From Synechococcus_C sp047286485 (lineage in GTDB: Bacteria > Cyanobacteriota > Cyanobacteriia > PCC-6307 > Cyanobiaceae): a DNA stretch of 64,000 bases. Below are positions 8,678-17,377 of this stretch, one piece after another; positions within the stretch are counted from its first letter, which is position 1; each line of letters opens with the position of its first letter. Made by a program: the position numbers and the translations under genes. Under the pieces are notes generated by a model. That model saw only the letters and a list, made by a program, of their open reading frames with translations. It ran no database searches and was not told where the DNA came from. The stretch lies in assembly GCA_047286485.1 (NCBI GenBank), contig JBJBBH010000002.1:124001-188000 (forward strand), in the 5' to 3' direction.

Positions 8678-9564
8678 CAGAAGCTCAGGCCATCACCACC
8701 GGAGTGAAATAGAGCGACCTCTTGGCGTATGCCCTGCTCAAAGGTCATCGGGGAGTAGCCGAAGGCATCGGCAGCTTCCGCATGGGAGAAGGCTTTGTGC
8801 TCATTAAGGCGAAGAATCTGCTCCGCTTTAATGGGCAATTTAAGGCCAAGGCGCTCTGAGGCCTGGAGAGCAGCCACAATGGGCTTCGCTGGAATGTGCA
8901 AGCGCTGGATGCAGCGACCGAGAGCATGCGCTGTAAGACTCACCACATCGTTGTAGGTGAGCGGAGCAGAGCCGGAGATATTGAAATTACGTCCAATGGT
9001 GACTGGTGCATCCAACGCTTGAACCAAAGCCCAGGCAACATCGGACACGTGAACGGGCTGCTGTAGTGATCGGCCGTTACCGAATACAGGAAGCATGGAC
9101 CAGCGATCGAGCCAGCGGACAAGTCGAATAATGTTGCGATCTGCTGGCGTCCCATAGATCATCGTGGGCCGGAGAATCGTGGTTTCCAAACTGCTGGAGT
9201 TGATAGAGGCTTCTGCTGCCAGCCGCACAGCTTTGGATCCAGCGTTCAGCTGCGTAAAGATCGCCGTGGTGCTTACAAACACTGCGCGACCGACACCAGC
9301 GGAACGACACGCCTCCAGGATGGATGGAGCCGTACCAAACCCAATGGAGGCGACATTAAGCAAGGCACTGCAATCCATCAATTGCAGGGCAAGCTGTTCG
9401 GCTTGATTCAGATCTGCAAAACGCACAGGAATGTGATGGGCATTCATCCAGGCCGTATCGCTACCTGGACGGAGCAAAGCGATAAAAGGGTGCTGGCGGC
9501 GCTGAAGTTCGGCGCAGACAAAGCGCCCAGTGAAGCCATTGGCGCCGGAAACAGCAATCGTCAT
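8677..9564 (-). CDS. NAD-dependent epimerase/reductase, WbpV/WreQ-like
   Basis: The 295-residue extended SDR has the N-terminal NAD motif GANGFTG near 7-13 and the S/T-Y-K active site, with YGTPADR near 140 in an atypical short form. By position it matches the 4-keto reductase WbpV/WreQ, which reduces UDP-4-keto-6-deoxy-GlcNAc to UDP-QuiNAc or UDP-FucNAc for the adjacent phosphosugar transferase. It overlaps the GT4 gene upstream by 4 nt and the transferase downstream by 1 nt, which supports one coupled module. The exact stereochemistry of reduction cannot be read here. Confidence 0.8.
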   Translation of the reverse strand: MTIAVSGANGFTGRFVCAELQRRQHPFIALLRPGSDTAWMNAHHIPVRFADLNQAEQLALQLMDCSALLNVASIGFGTAPSILEACRSAGVGRAVFVSTTAIFTQLNAGSKAVRLAAEASINSSSLETTILRPTMIYGTPADRNIIRLVRWLDRWSMLPVFGNGRSLQQPVHVSDVAWALVQALDAPVTIGRNFNISGSAPLTYNDVVSLTAHALGRCIQRLHIPAKPIVAALQASERLGLKLPIKAEQILRLNEHKAFSHAEAADAFGYSPMTFEQGIRQEVALFHSGGDGLSF

Positions 9565-10787
9565 GCAGCGATCACCCGACGTAGCAAGTCGTTGTACTCG
9601 GCATTGATGCGCTGACGTGAGTAAGTGGTGTGAGCCAACTGGATCGCTCTCTGTGCCATGGCCTTCCGCTCAGCTCGAGAGGTGTTCATCAGGCCCTTGA
9701 TGGCGGCAGCGAGAGCTTGGGGATCACCAGGTGGAGCAGTTACACCCACACGACGTTCCTCAACTTCTGTATTAATAGCTCCTGCAACAGTTGTGATCAC
9801 TGGCCGTCCCAGGGCGTAGGCGTCGTAGAGCTTGTTGGGTGATACTCCGTAACGAAAGAGGGGCACATCCTTCAGAGATAAAAGAATCGCATCGGCCGCC
9901 TCCATCAGATCAGGGATGTGCGCTTTAGGAACGGGGGATTCGAATGACACAGACTTCAGGTCTGCTGCCAACTGCATCAAAGCTTGCTTCTCAGGACCAT
10001 CTCCCACTAAGCGAACTCGCACCGGCATCTGATCCAGCTCAAGCAAGCGTGCTGCCTCAATCACATTATCGAGTGCATTCGCGTCACCATGAGCGCCGGC
10101 ATAGAGGATGGTGAAGACAGAGCAAGCTGGCGGCAAAGGCCGCGGAGCAAATAAACAAAGATCTGGACCGTTGGGGAGCCAGACAGTTTGTCGTGCACCG
10201 CGATCACGGACAAAAGACTTTGCACCTTTCGCAAGTACCACCACAGTGGAGGCATTGCGATATAGCTGGCGCTCCATCCAGGCTAGTAACCGCACCATGG
10301 GGCTCTTGGCACTCTTGCCTCCCTGGTCGATCAGAACCTGGGGCCAAAGGTCCCGCACCTCAAGCATGAAGGGTATGCCCGTGAGACGAGCTATCCAAAA
10401 GCAAATGAAAGCAGCAGGAAGCTGTGGAGAGCTGGCCAGGATTACATCAGGAGCTTGCCCTGTTAATCGGCCAAACGCAGCTGCGGGGCCCAGCCGCAGA
10501 GCTAGATGGAGACAGAAGCTCAACATGTTGAGCTGTCGCTTCCAGTTGTTGTTTCGGTAAGGAGACGTCCATAACCAAACCCAGCGGACCCCAGCAAGGC
10601 GTTCAATAAACCACAACTGAGGGAAGCGAAGACGGCGATATTGACGTTGGGTGAGATTGAAATCAGACGCGAACACCTCAACGTGCCAGCCAAAACTCGC
10701 CAGTCCTGCGGCCACTTCGAACTGGCGGGTATGTCCGGGCAGGGCAGGCGTATTAGCGAACTGGTTGATCAGCCAGAGGCGGGGCAT
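9561..10787 (-). CDS. Glycosyltransferase family 4 (WbuB-like)
   Basis: The 408-residue GT-B protein has a Rossmann-type N-domain, beginning with LWLINQFANTPALPGHTRQFE, and a C-terminal GT1/GT4 donor-binding domain from about 220. That domain has YAGAHGDANALD near 230 and a PNKLYDAYALGRPVI segment near 320-334, where the family glutamates usually sit. It resembles WbuB, a transferase of amino-deoxy sugars in O-antigen clusters. It shares 19 bp with the end of the heparinase-like gene and 4 nt with the reductase. It probably adds the second sugar to the QuiNAc/FucNAc-lipid made by the next three genes. Confidence 0.85.
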   Translation of the reverse strand: MPRLWLINQFANTPALPGHTRQFEVAAGLASFGWHVEVFASDFNLTQRQYRRLRFPQLWFIERLAGVRWVWLWTSPYRNNNWKRQLNMLSFCLHLALRLGPAAAFGRLTGQAPDVILASSPQLPAAFICFWIARLTGIPFMLEVRDLWPQVLIDQGGKSAKSPMVRLLAWMERQLYRNASTVVVLAKGAKSFVRDRGARQTVWLPNGPDLCLFAPRPLPPACSVFTILYAGAHGDANALDNVIEAARLLELDQMPVRVRLVGDGPEKQALMQLAADLKSVSFESPVPKAHIPDLMEAADAILLSLKDVPLFRYGVSPNKLYDAYALGRPVITTVAGAINTEVEERRVGVTAPPGDPQALAAAIKGLMNTSRAERKAMAQRAIQLAHTTYSRQRINAEYNDLLRRVIAA

Positions 10788-12622
10788 ACCGAAGGGAATG
10801 AAATTGTGGTTACCGAGAGAGGAAGAGTAATGCGAAGTTGGTGATACCCCGGGGGCAAATAGCCAGTAATGCAGAAGCTTTGCCGGGGCGTGCGTTGGCC
10901 GAAGCCTTCAGAAAACCATGTGGTATGCCAACTGGTTTGGATCGCTTCTGCGGTGAGCGCTTCAAAACCCAGAGCATCAAAAATCTCATTAGGAATTGCT
11001 GGAGCAAGATGCCACCACTGTCTTAAATACAGGGATGTACGGGTAGCGACCATGTCATCAACGATGAGGGTAATGAAATCAGGGCTGGCATCACTGAACT
11101 GAACACGGCGACCATGGCTGGCTCCGATGCCATCAAAGCCATCGTGACTGCCAGCTGCGAAACAAGATCCATCGCTCAACTGACCGCTCTGGCGATTACG
11201 GGGCTGAGATTTACGGGCTGCTCTAAAACCGCTCCACACCTCAACAGGTTCAATCCATCGAATTTCACCTGAAGGGTCAGCAAGGCCTAGCTGCAATACG
11301 TTGTGCGCCGCACCTGAACGCTCGTAAGCCCTGTCAGGGCCATCGCCGTAAGTGCTCGTTCCTGCTTCACTCAGCACCGAATGGCCTCGGTAGCTCAGCT
11401 CCACACTGAGCTGATCAGAATGCACATGAGCAGGAAGATGCGGCGGACAGGGCTCTCCGCACTTAAAGGCCAGCTCCCACCCGTGACCAGGCCTAAGGAG
11501 AGTCCAGCCAGTAGCAGGTAGATCAGTCACAACGGCTGGCATCCAAAGTGGAGGAGTAGGTGCAAACAAAGAAGGACTTGGTCGTGTGGCCGAAACTTGC
11601 AGCAAGCTTCGACGCAAGCCTGAACAAGCTGGGCGCTGTTGCAGATAGCCATCTGCAAAGGAGAGCACCTCATCCAGCGGTGGTGCCGCATCCAGAGCAC
11701 TGTCGTTAAAGCGGGGAGCAGCACCGCCTTCAAAACGAACAGCTCTGCTCCAGGTTGCCATTGCCTCAATGGATCCCACAAGCCAGGAGGGACATTCACC
11801 ATTGATCACCGAAAGGGAGCAGGCAAGCTCCACGAGGCGATCCAGCATCAGCAGGTGATAGCTGGCGCTGCGTTCTTCGTGGCCACCATCGGCAAGCACC
11901 TGGCTGGAAAGTTCCTTTTGAAGCAGACGCATGGCACGACGATGCATCGCCTGAGGCTGAGACCCAGAAAATTGAAGTCCTCCGAGGGCCAGAGCCGTGA
12001 GATTTTCGAGCCAATGGTTCCCACCATGGCAATACTCAGGATGAGCCTGTAGCCAAAGTAATTGCTGCCAAAGTGACTGAAGCCGCGATGGAGTGGCTAG
12101 TTGAGGGCAGCAGCGCAACAACCAGATCCAGTTGCGCGTGCGCAAAGAAAGTGTATAGCTGTGCCAACCATCGCCATTGCCGGGAAGGTTGGCCTCAATC
12201 CATTGATCAAGCAAAGGAGCGATCAGCGCAGTCTGATCAGGCCACTTTCCAGTGGTCAAGGCAACCTCAAGCCATTCCCGAGCCCAGTCAAAATAATGAA
12301 GATGAAACTGCCAAAGACGAGGCCAGCTGGCATCGTTCCAACTAATCGGCCAAGACAGTTCCTGCTCCAGCTGCAAAAAGTGAAAGGTGACTGATCCCGG
12401 AGTAATGAATTCCGAAGGGAACAAACCTTGAGTTTCCAGTCCCCCTAAAACTGACAACCATTGAGGAGCTATCGAATTGCAACCAGCCCATGCAGAAGCC
12501 AGCCGATGGGGCAGCCGCCGATCCATATGCTGCCGAAGGTCATAACGCAATCGACGTTGCAGTCTTCGAGGGCCAATATCAGAAAGCGTACGGATTAGAC
12601 GACGATTCGGCAAAAAGCTCAC
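10769..12622 (-). CDS. Heparinase II/III family protein
   Basis: The 617-residue protein has an alpha-toroid N-terminal half (HLHYFDWAREWLEVA near 107, HGGNHWLENLTAL near 200) and a C-terminal heparinase II/III beta-sandwich domain from about 370 (HVHSDQLSVEL near 405, where His and Tyr catalytic residues sit in lyases). There is no signal peptide. Members encoded in O-antigen clusters lack a clear role and are usually found next to a bi-domain oxidoreductase and a nucleotide-sugar dehydrogenase, exactly as here. It may act on a uronic-acid-containing intermediate, by inference. It ends inside the GT4 gene and begins 16 bp after the dehydrogenase stop. Confidence 0.85.
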   Translation of the reverse strand: MSFLPNRRLIRTLSDIGPRRLQRRLRYDLRQHMDRRLPHRLASAWAGCNSIAPQWLSVLGGLETQGLFPSEFITPGSVTFHFLQLEQELSWPISWNDASWPRLWQFHLHYFDWAREWLEVALTTGKWPDQTALIAPLLDQWIEANLPGNGDGWHSYTLSLRTRNWIWLLRCCPQLATPSRLQSLWQQLLWLQAHPEYCHGGNHWLENLTALALGGLQFSGSQPQAMHRRAMRLLQKELSSQVLADGGHEERSASYHLLMLDRLVELACSLSVINGECPSWLVGSIEAMATWSRAVRFEGGAAPRFNDSALDAAPPLDEVLSFADGYLQQRPACSGLRRSLLQVSATRPSPSLFAPTPPLWMPAVVTDLPATGWTLLRPGHGWELAFKCGEPCPPHLPAHVHSDQLSVELSYRGHSVLSEAGTSTYGDGPDRAYERSGAAHNVLQLGLADPSGEIRWIEPVEVWSGFRAARKSQPRNRQSGQLSDGSCFAAGSHDGFDGIGASHGRRVQFSDASPDFITLIVDDMVATRTSLYLRQWWHLAPAIPNEIFDALGFEALTAEAIQTSWHTTWFSEGFGQRTPRQSFCITGYLPPGYHQLRITLPLSVTTISFPSVCPASG

Positions 12623-12637
12623 ACTAACTCTCCTGGA

Positions 12638-13876
12638 TCAGACCAGCTCAGTGACACCACAAAGATCAAAAAGAAGACGATCAGACAAATCAAGACCCTT
12701 GAAGGGTGTGTGGGCCACCAGGAATACCAGGAGATCGGCTTCTTTAAGAACCTTCTGCAATGGATGTAGCTTGATGATGGAGTGTTCGAGGAGATTGGGT
12801 TCACAGGCGAGCACTTCGAGTCCGGAGACAAGAAGCTCAGTGGTGATATGCAGTGCAGGGGATTCGCGAAGATCATCTACATCTGGCTTGAAAGCCAGAC
12901 CCATGCAACCGATACGAGCCGGCCGACCGAGCTGAACTTCCAAGACAGCAGCACGGGCCTGGACCTGTTCGATCACCCAAAGACTCTTTCCGTCATTAAC
13001 CCTGCGGGCACTCTGAATCATAGTGGTGCAATGAGGTGCCGCAGCGGCAATAAACCATGGATCAACTGCGATACAGTGGCCGCCAACTCCACAGCCAGGC
13101 TGCAAAACATTCACGCGGGGGTGATGATTGGCAAGGCGGATCAGGTCACGAACATTGATATCGAGGTGATCACAAACAAGCGAGAGCTCGTTAGCAAAAG
13201 CTATATTCACATCGCGGAAACTATTCTCGGTGAGCTTCACCAACTCGGCGGTGCGAGAGGTGGTTTGCAGAAGCTCACCCTCACAAAAACTAGAATAAAA
13301 GTTACTGCCAGCCAATGCGGCAGCGGGGGTAAGTCCACCAATCACCCGATCGTTGCTAATCAACTCCTGCAAAATGCGCCCCGGGAGAACCCGCTCAGGG
13401 CAATAAGCGACATTAATCTGGTCGCTGTCCAAATCAGAAACGGTGTGAATTTCCTGGGCCACTAACTCAGTGGTGCCAACCGGCGAGGTGGATTCGAGTA
13501 GGACAAGATTGCCAGGCCGTAGGACGGAGGCAATCGCGCGTGCCGCAGAAAGGACATAGTCGATGTTCGGCTGAGGGATGCCATCAGATCCAGTGCGGAA
13601 AGGCGTAGGAACAGCAATCAAGAACACATCGGCCTTGACAGGCGTCAGTTGAGCTGAGAGGGAACCGGAGCTCACGGCATCAGCAACTGCTTCGTCAAGA
13701 TCGGGCTCAACAATGTGGATTCGGCCCTGATTCACAGTCGCGACCACCTGAGGACTTACATCCACTCCAATCACCCGATGACCAACACGGGCAAGCACGG
13801 CTGCAGTTGGCAAGCCGATATAACCGAGGCCAAGAACGCAGCAAGTGCTCAATTTTTTAAAGCCTCCAGAAGACAA
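12638..13876 (-). CDS. wecC: UDP-N-acetyl-D-mannosamine dehydrogenase (WecC-like)
   Basis: The 412-residue UDP-sugar dehydrogenase has GLGYIGLP at 16-23 for NAD, the IHIVEPDL signature near 53 shared with WecC, the central ESTSPVGTT near 128, and the catalytic cysteine C268 in GCGVGGHC. The C-terminal UDP-binding domain begins near 310. It oxidises C6 of UDP-ManNAc, or a related HexNAc, to the uronic acid in two NAD-linked steps. No WecB epimerase is visible in the window, so the substrate must be made elsewhere. It overlaps the bi-domain oxidoreductase by 28 bp, which puts it in the same transcript. Confidence 0.88.
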   Translation of the reverse strand: MSSGGFKKLSTCCVLGLGYIGLPTAAVLARVGHRVIGVDVSPQVVATVNQGRIHIVEPDLDEAVADAVSSGSLSAQLTPVKADVFLIAVPTPFRTGSDGIPQPNIDYVLSAARAIASVLRPGNLVLLESTSPVGTTELVAQEIHTVSDLDSDQINVAYCPERVLPGRILQELISNDRVIGGLTPAAALAGSNFYSSFCEGELLQTTSRTAELVKLTENSFRDVNIAFANELSLVCDHLDINVRDLIRLANHHPRVNVLQPGCGVGGHCIAVDPWFIAAAAPHCTTMIQSARRVNDGKSLWVIEQVQARAAVLEVQLGRPARIGCMGLAFKPDVDDLRESPALHITTELLVSGLEVLACEPNLLEHSIIKLHPLQKVLKEADLLVFLVAHTPFKGLDLSDRLLFDLCGVTELV

Positions 13877-15957
13877 CGCTGAACTTCAAAAATTTCAGAT
13901 GTAGGTATCGGCGACGGTGTTCCGAATTCGATAGCATGCAAAAAAGCTTCGCAGCAAGCCACTTGACCCTTGTCTTGCTGAAGTAGGCGACGAGATCGGA
14001 AGCCAGGGATACCCCAAGCCCTAAGCTTGCGATAATTATCTAACTGCAGAACTTTGCCATCGGCAAACACCTCAAGGCGTTCCTTTGGAAAGGCTTTGCT
14101 CCCCTTGGCAAAGTAATGCACGGTGCCAATAGACCCGTCAGCAAATGACAACTGCAGGGAGAATGTATCTGGACATGGATTACTATCTAAAGTGCTAAGA
14201 AGCTGAACATTTTCGATGTTGCTTCCAGCCAAGAAGCGCAATAAGTCAACGAAGTGACATGCCTCCCCAAGGAGACGGCCGCCCCCAACAACTGGGTCTT
14301 GGATCCAGTGATCGGCAGGGATAAAACCTGCGTTGCAAGTGTAAACAAAGGCTTTTGGACCACTAAAATGTTCCAGATGCTTCTTGAGATCAATAATAAG
14401 AGGGGCAAAGCGCCGATTAAAACCAACCATTAGAAGCTGCTGGCCATTATGTACGCCTTCAATAGAGCTGAACTCTTCAAAAGTAAGACAGAGGGGTTTT
14501 TCTACAAAAACGTGTTTACCTGCAACAAGTGCCTGCTGCACAAGCGAAGCGTGGCTGTCATGCCGAGTGGCAATAATCACGGTGTTGCAGCCCGGATTAG
14601 CTAAAACAGATTGAACATCGGTGCTTGCCTCGCGAAAACCAAACTTGCGACCAACATGAACAGGACCAATACCAGTAGAAGAAACAAGGGTATGGAAATA
14701 AGCCCCTGATTTGGCAAAAGCAGGAATAAGCATGCGGCTGGCATAGTTACCCACCCCAATCACTCCCAATATCGGTTGCCCAGGACGAATTGAAGCAGCG
14801 GAATCCTCTTCAACAGAAAGGGGGATGATGCTTTCCTGAGGATCGGCAGCACCTTCGTACTGGAGCAGGATTCCAAGCGAAGGACTTGGACTGCTGAGCA
14901 ACTCATAAGCTTCAGAAGCCTGCTCGAGAGGAAAACGGTGAGAAATAAGATTTTCGGTACTAAGTGATCCACTGCTGAGTGCATGGAGAACAGCTTGGAA
15001 ATTACGTTGCTCGGTCCATCGCACGAAACCAATGGGATAGTCCTGACCCTGCTGCTCATAGCCAGGATCATAACGGCCGGGACCGTAAGAACAACTCACC
15101 TGGAATGAAAGCTCTTTTTTATAAAAAAGATCGCGGCGGAGTTCTAGCCCAGTGACACCAACTAAAATAATACGACCACGCTGGCGACAAGCCTGGGCAG
15201 CCAAATGAACGGGTTCGCTTGAAGAAGTAGCAGCAGTGATTAGAACTCCATCTACACCAACACCAGATGTATGCTCCAGACACCATGAAAGGGTATCCAC
15301 ACCTGGAGTCAGAGTTAAAGATGTAATGCCTAACGATTGTGCAAGTAAACATTTTGAAGGATCTGGGTCCAAACCCAAAACACGGCACCCATGGGCTATT
15401 AGCAACTGAGCTGTAATCAGACCGATCAACCCCAGCCCACTGACAATAAATGTTTCGCCTAAGGACGGCTGAGCAAGCCGAATGCCCTGCAAGCCAATAG
15501 ATGCCAGAACGGTAAATGAAGCCGCTTCATCACTGACATCAGCTGGGATAACAGCACAAAGATGCTGAGGGACAACCACTAACTCAGCATGAGGTCCATT
15601 AGAAGCAACTCGATCACCAACAGAGAAACCTTTCACATCAGAACCAACTTCTAATACGGTTCCGACATTGCAATAACCGATTGGCAAGGGCTTATCTAAC
15701 TTACTTTGCACAGAATCAAAAGTGGTCAACAGACCATCAGTCCTAGCCTTATCGATGACCTCCTGAACCTTATCGGGTTGCTGTCGTGCCTTATCAAGCC
15801 AATTTGCCTTACCAAACTCAACCAACATGCGCTCCGTACCAGAAGAGACAAGAGAACATGAAGTAGAAATCAACAAACTACCTGGAGAGAGAACAGGAGC
15901 AGGAAGATCCGACAACGTGCTAATACCGGTGGAAAGAGATTGAAAAAGTTGCTTCAC
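13849..15957 (-). CDS. Bi-domain oxidoreductase: zinc-type alcohol dehydrogenase fused to Gfo/Idh/MocA
   Basis: This is a fusion of 702 residues. Residues 1 to about 350 form a medium-chain dehydrogenase (VSSGTERMLVEFGKA near 36, nucleotide loop GLGLIGL near 175). Residues about 395-700 form a Gfo/Idh/MocA oxidoreductase: GVIGVGNYA near 400, the EKP motif in HVFVEKPLCL near 486, and DHWIQDPVVGGGRLLGEACHFVD near 560. This fusion recurs beside heparinase-like proteins in polysaccharide clusters. Its substrate is not known to me; NAD-dependent redox chemistry on an activated or lipid-linked sugar is the likely role. It is the first gene of the richer-GC block, and composition drops sharply 44 bp upstream. 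Confidence 0.87.
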   Translation of the reverse strand: MKQLFQSLSTGISTLSDLPAPVLSPGSLLISTSCSLVSSGTERMLVEFGKANWLDKARQQPDKVQEVIDKARTDGLLTTFDSVQSKLDKPLPIGYCNVGTVLEVGSDVKGFSVGDRVASNGPHAELVVVPQHLCAVIPADVSDEAASFTVLASIGLQGIRLAQPSLGETFIVSGLGLIGLITAQLLIAHGCRVLGLDPDPSKCLLAQSLGITSLTLTPGVDTLSWCLEHTSGVGVDGVLITAATSSSEPVHLAAQACRQRGRIILVGVTGLELRRDLFYKKELSFQVSCSYGPGRYDPGYEQQGQDYPIGFVRWTEQRNFQAVLHALSSGSLSTENLISHRFPLEQASEAYELLSSPSPSLGILLQYEGAADPQESIIPLSVEEDSAASIRPGQPILGVIGVGNYASRMLIPAFAKSGAYFHTLVSSTGIGPVHVGRKFGFREASTDVQSVLANPGCNTVIIATRHDSHASLVQQALVAGKHVFVEKPLCLTFEEFSSIEGVHNGQQLLMVGFNRRFAPLIIDLKKHLEHFSGPKAFVYTCNAGFIPADHWIQDPVVGGGRLLGEACHFVDLLRFLAGSNIENVQLLSTLDSNPCPDTFSLQLSFADGSIGTVHYFAKGSKAFPKERLEVFADGKVLQLDNYRKLRAWGIPGFRSRRLLQQDKGQVACCEAFLHAIEFGTPSPIPTSEIFEVQRCLLEALKN

Positions 15958-16001
15958 CGAGAAAAACGCAAGAAGAATAAGGTACGATGGAATAAAATTA
16001 T

Positions 16002-16769
16002 TTAAACACTACAAAGCAATTTTTTCTCCTCAAGAAGGGGATACTGAATTAAAACAGCTCGATACTTTCCTTTGAACACAAAGAGACTACCGGCAGCAGC
16101 ACCTATGACGCCATAACGAGAAAACAAAGAACGAAGATCATGAAGAGAGCCAGCTCCTCCCAGAACAGTTATAGGTAAACGAACAACAGGTCGAACAATA
16201 TCTATAAGAGAATAATCATAGCCTTTCAAAGTGCCATCATTGTCAATAGAATTCAATAAAACTTCTCCAGCTCCTAAATCCTCAGCTCTGCGGGCTAATA
16301 CACCAGGCTCAAAGCCGGTACTTCTGGACCCATTGTGTGTGAATACTTCATAACGACCGAAAATGCGCTTCTTCCGTACATCTAAAACCGCAACAATGCT
16401 CTGACTACCAACATGCAAAGCAGCTCTCTCAATCAAAGTAGGATCTTCGACAAGTGCACTGCCTAGAGCAACTTTTTCAACACCAAGGCCGATAATACGA
16501 TCAACTTGATCAACTGTTTTAATTCCACCTCCGTAACAGAGAGGCATACGGCACTCAGAAGCCAAGTTGGATATCAAAGAGTAATTAGGTTCATAACATG
16601 AAACGGAAGCATCAATATCTATAACAACGAGCTCATCAACATGCTTTTCATTAAAAATACGGACAGCATTCAAAGGATCTCCAACATACTTAAGAGAGGA
16701 AAATTTAACAGATTTGTACAAACCACCGTTGTGAAGTAGAAGTACAGGAGTGACACGAGGTCGAAGCAT
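16002..16769 (-). CDS. wbuZ: HisF-like cyclase subunit of sugar amidation complex (WbuZ)
   Basis: The 255-residue TIM barrel resembles imidazole glycerol phosphate synthase HisF but is the surface-polysaccharide paralogue. It starts LRPRVTPVLLLHNGGLYKSV, keeps VIDIDAS near 50, and has the GGGIKT phosphate loop near 80 and GGAG near 209. It works with the HisH-like gene 2 bp upstream and the amidotransferase before it. Ammonia from glutamine is channelled to make an amidino (acetimidoyl) group on an N-acetyl sugar. Being separate from any histidine operon and next to WbuX is the decisive context. Confidence 0.87.
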   Translation of the reverse strand: MLRPRVTPVLLLHNGGLYKSVKFSSLKYVGDPLNAVRIFNEKHVDELVVIDIDASVSCYEPNYSLISNLASECRMPLCYGGGIKTVDQVDRIIGLGVEKVALGSALVEDPTLIERAALHVGSQSIVAVLDVRKKRIFGRYEVFTHNGSRSTGFEPGVLARRAEDLGAGEVLLNSIDNDGTLKGYDYSLIDIVRPVVRLPITVLGGAGSLHDLRSLFSRYGVIGAAAGSLFVFKGKYRAVLIQYPLLEEKKLLCSV

Positions 16770-16771
16770 AA

Positions 16772-17377
16772 TTAAAGGGCTGCAAAGTTACGAAGTAAAT
16801 TTACGCCGCTAAAATGACTCTTTTCAGGATGAAATTGGACTCCAAAAATATTGCCATTGGCAATGGCAGCACAAAAGGTATTGCCATAAGACACTGAAGC
16901 AACAGAGTGAGACAATAAGTCTGGAACAAAATGATATGAATGAAGAAAATAAAAGCTAGGATCATCAATGCCAGAGAAAAGCTGATGAGAAAAAATATCT
17001 AAGCTATTCCAGCCCATATGTGGGAGAACTATGTTTTGATTATCTAAAGTACGCATAGATCGAACTGAGCCCGGTATCCAGCCTAAGCCTGGAGAGACTC
17101 CTTCTTCACTAGAAGAGGCCATGATTTGCATGCCAACACATACACCGAGAACGGGTAGATGCTTTTGAATAACTAATTCATCCAATATGCTTCTAAAACC
17201 AGATGAAATAAGAAGGCTCATTGCCCAATCGAAAGATCCAACACCTGGAACTATCAAATGGGTAACTGAGGTCAAGTCATCAGGCGTTTTGGCAACAATA
17301 TAATTAATTCTAAGAGAAGAATATATGTTTGCAAAGGCTTTGACATTGCCAAGACCATAGTCAATTATCCCAATCAT
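16772..17377 (-). CDS. wbuY: HisH-like glutamine amidotransferase subunit (WbuY)
   Basis: The 201-residue class I glutaminase has the oxyanion segment VPGVGSFDWAM near 43-53, nucleophile C80 in LGVCVGMQ, and the His/Glu pair of the catalytic triad in FHPEKS near 182. It hydrolyses glutamine and passes ammonia to the HisF-like partner. The stop of WbuX overlaps its ATG by 4 nt and the HisF-like gene follows after 2 bp, so the three are one translational unit. It is AT-rich like its neighbours, unlike a housekeeping hisH. Confidence 0.87.
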   Translation of the reverse strand: MIGIIDYGLGNVKAFANIYSSLRINYIVAKTPDDLTSVTHLIVPGVGSFDWAMSLLISSGFRSILDELVIQKHLPVLGVCVGMQIMASSSEEGVSPGLGWIPGSVRSMRTLDNQNIVLPHMGWNSLDIFSHQLFSGIDDPSFYFLHSYHFVPDLLSHSVASVSYGNTFCAAIANGNIFGVQFHPEKSHFSGVNLLRNFAAL

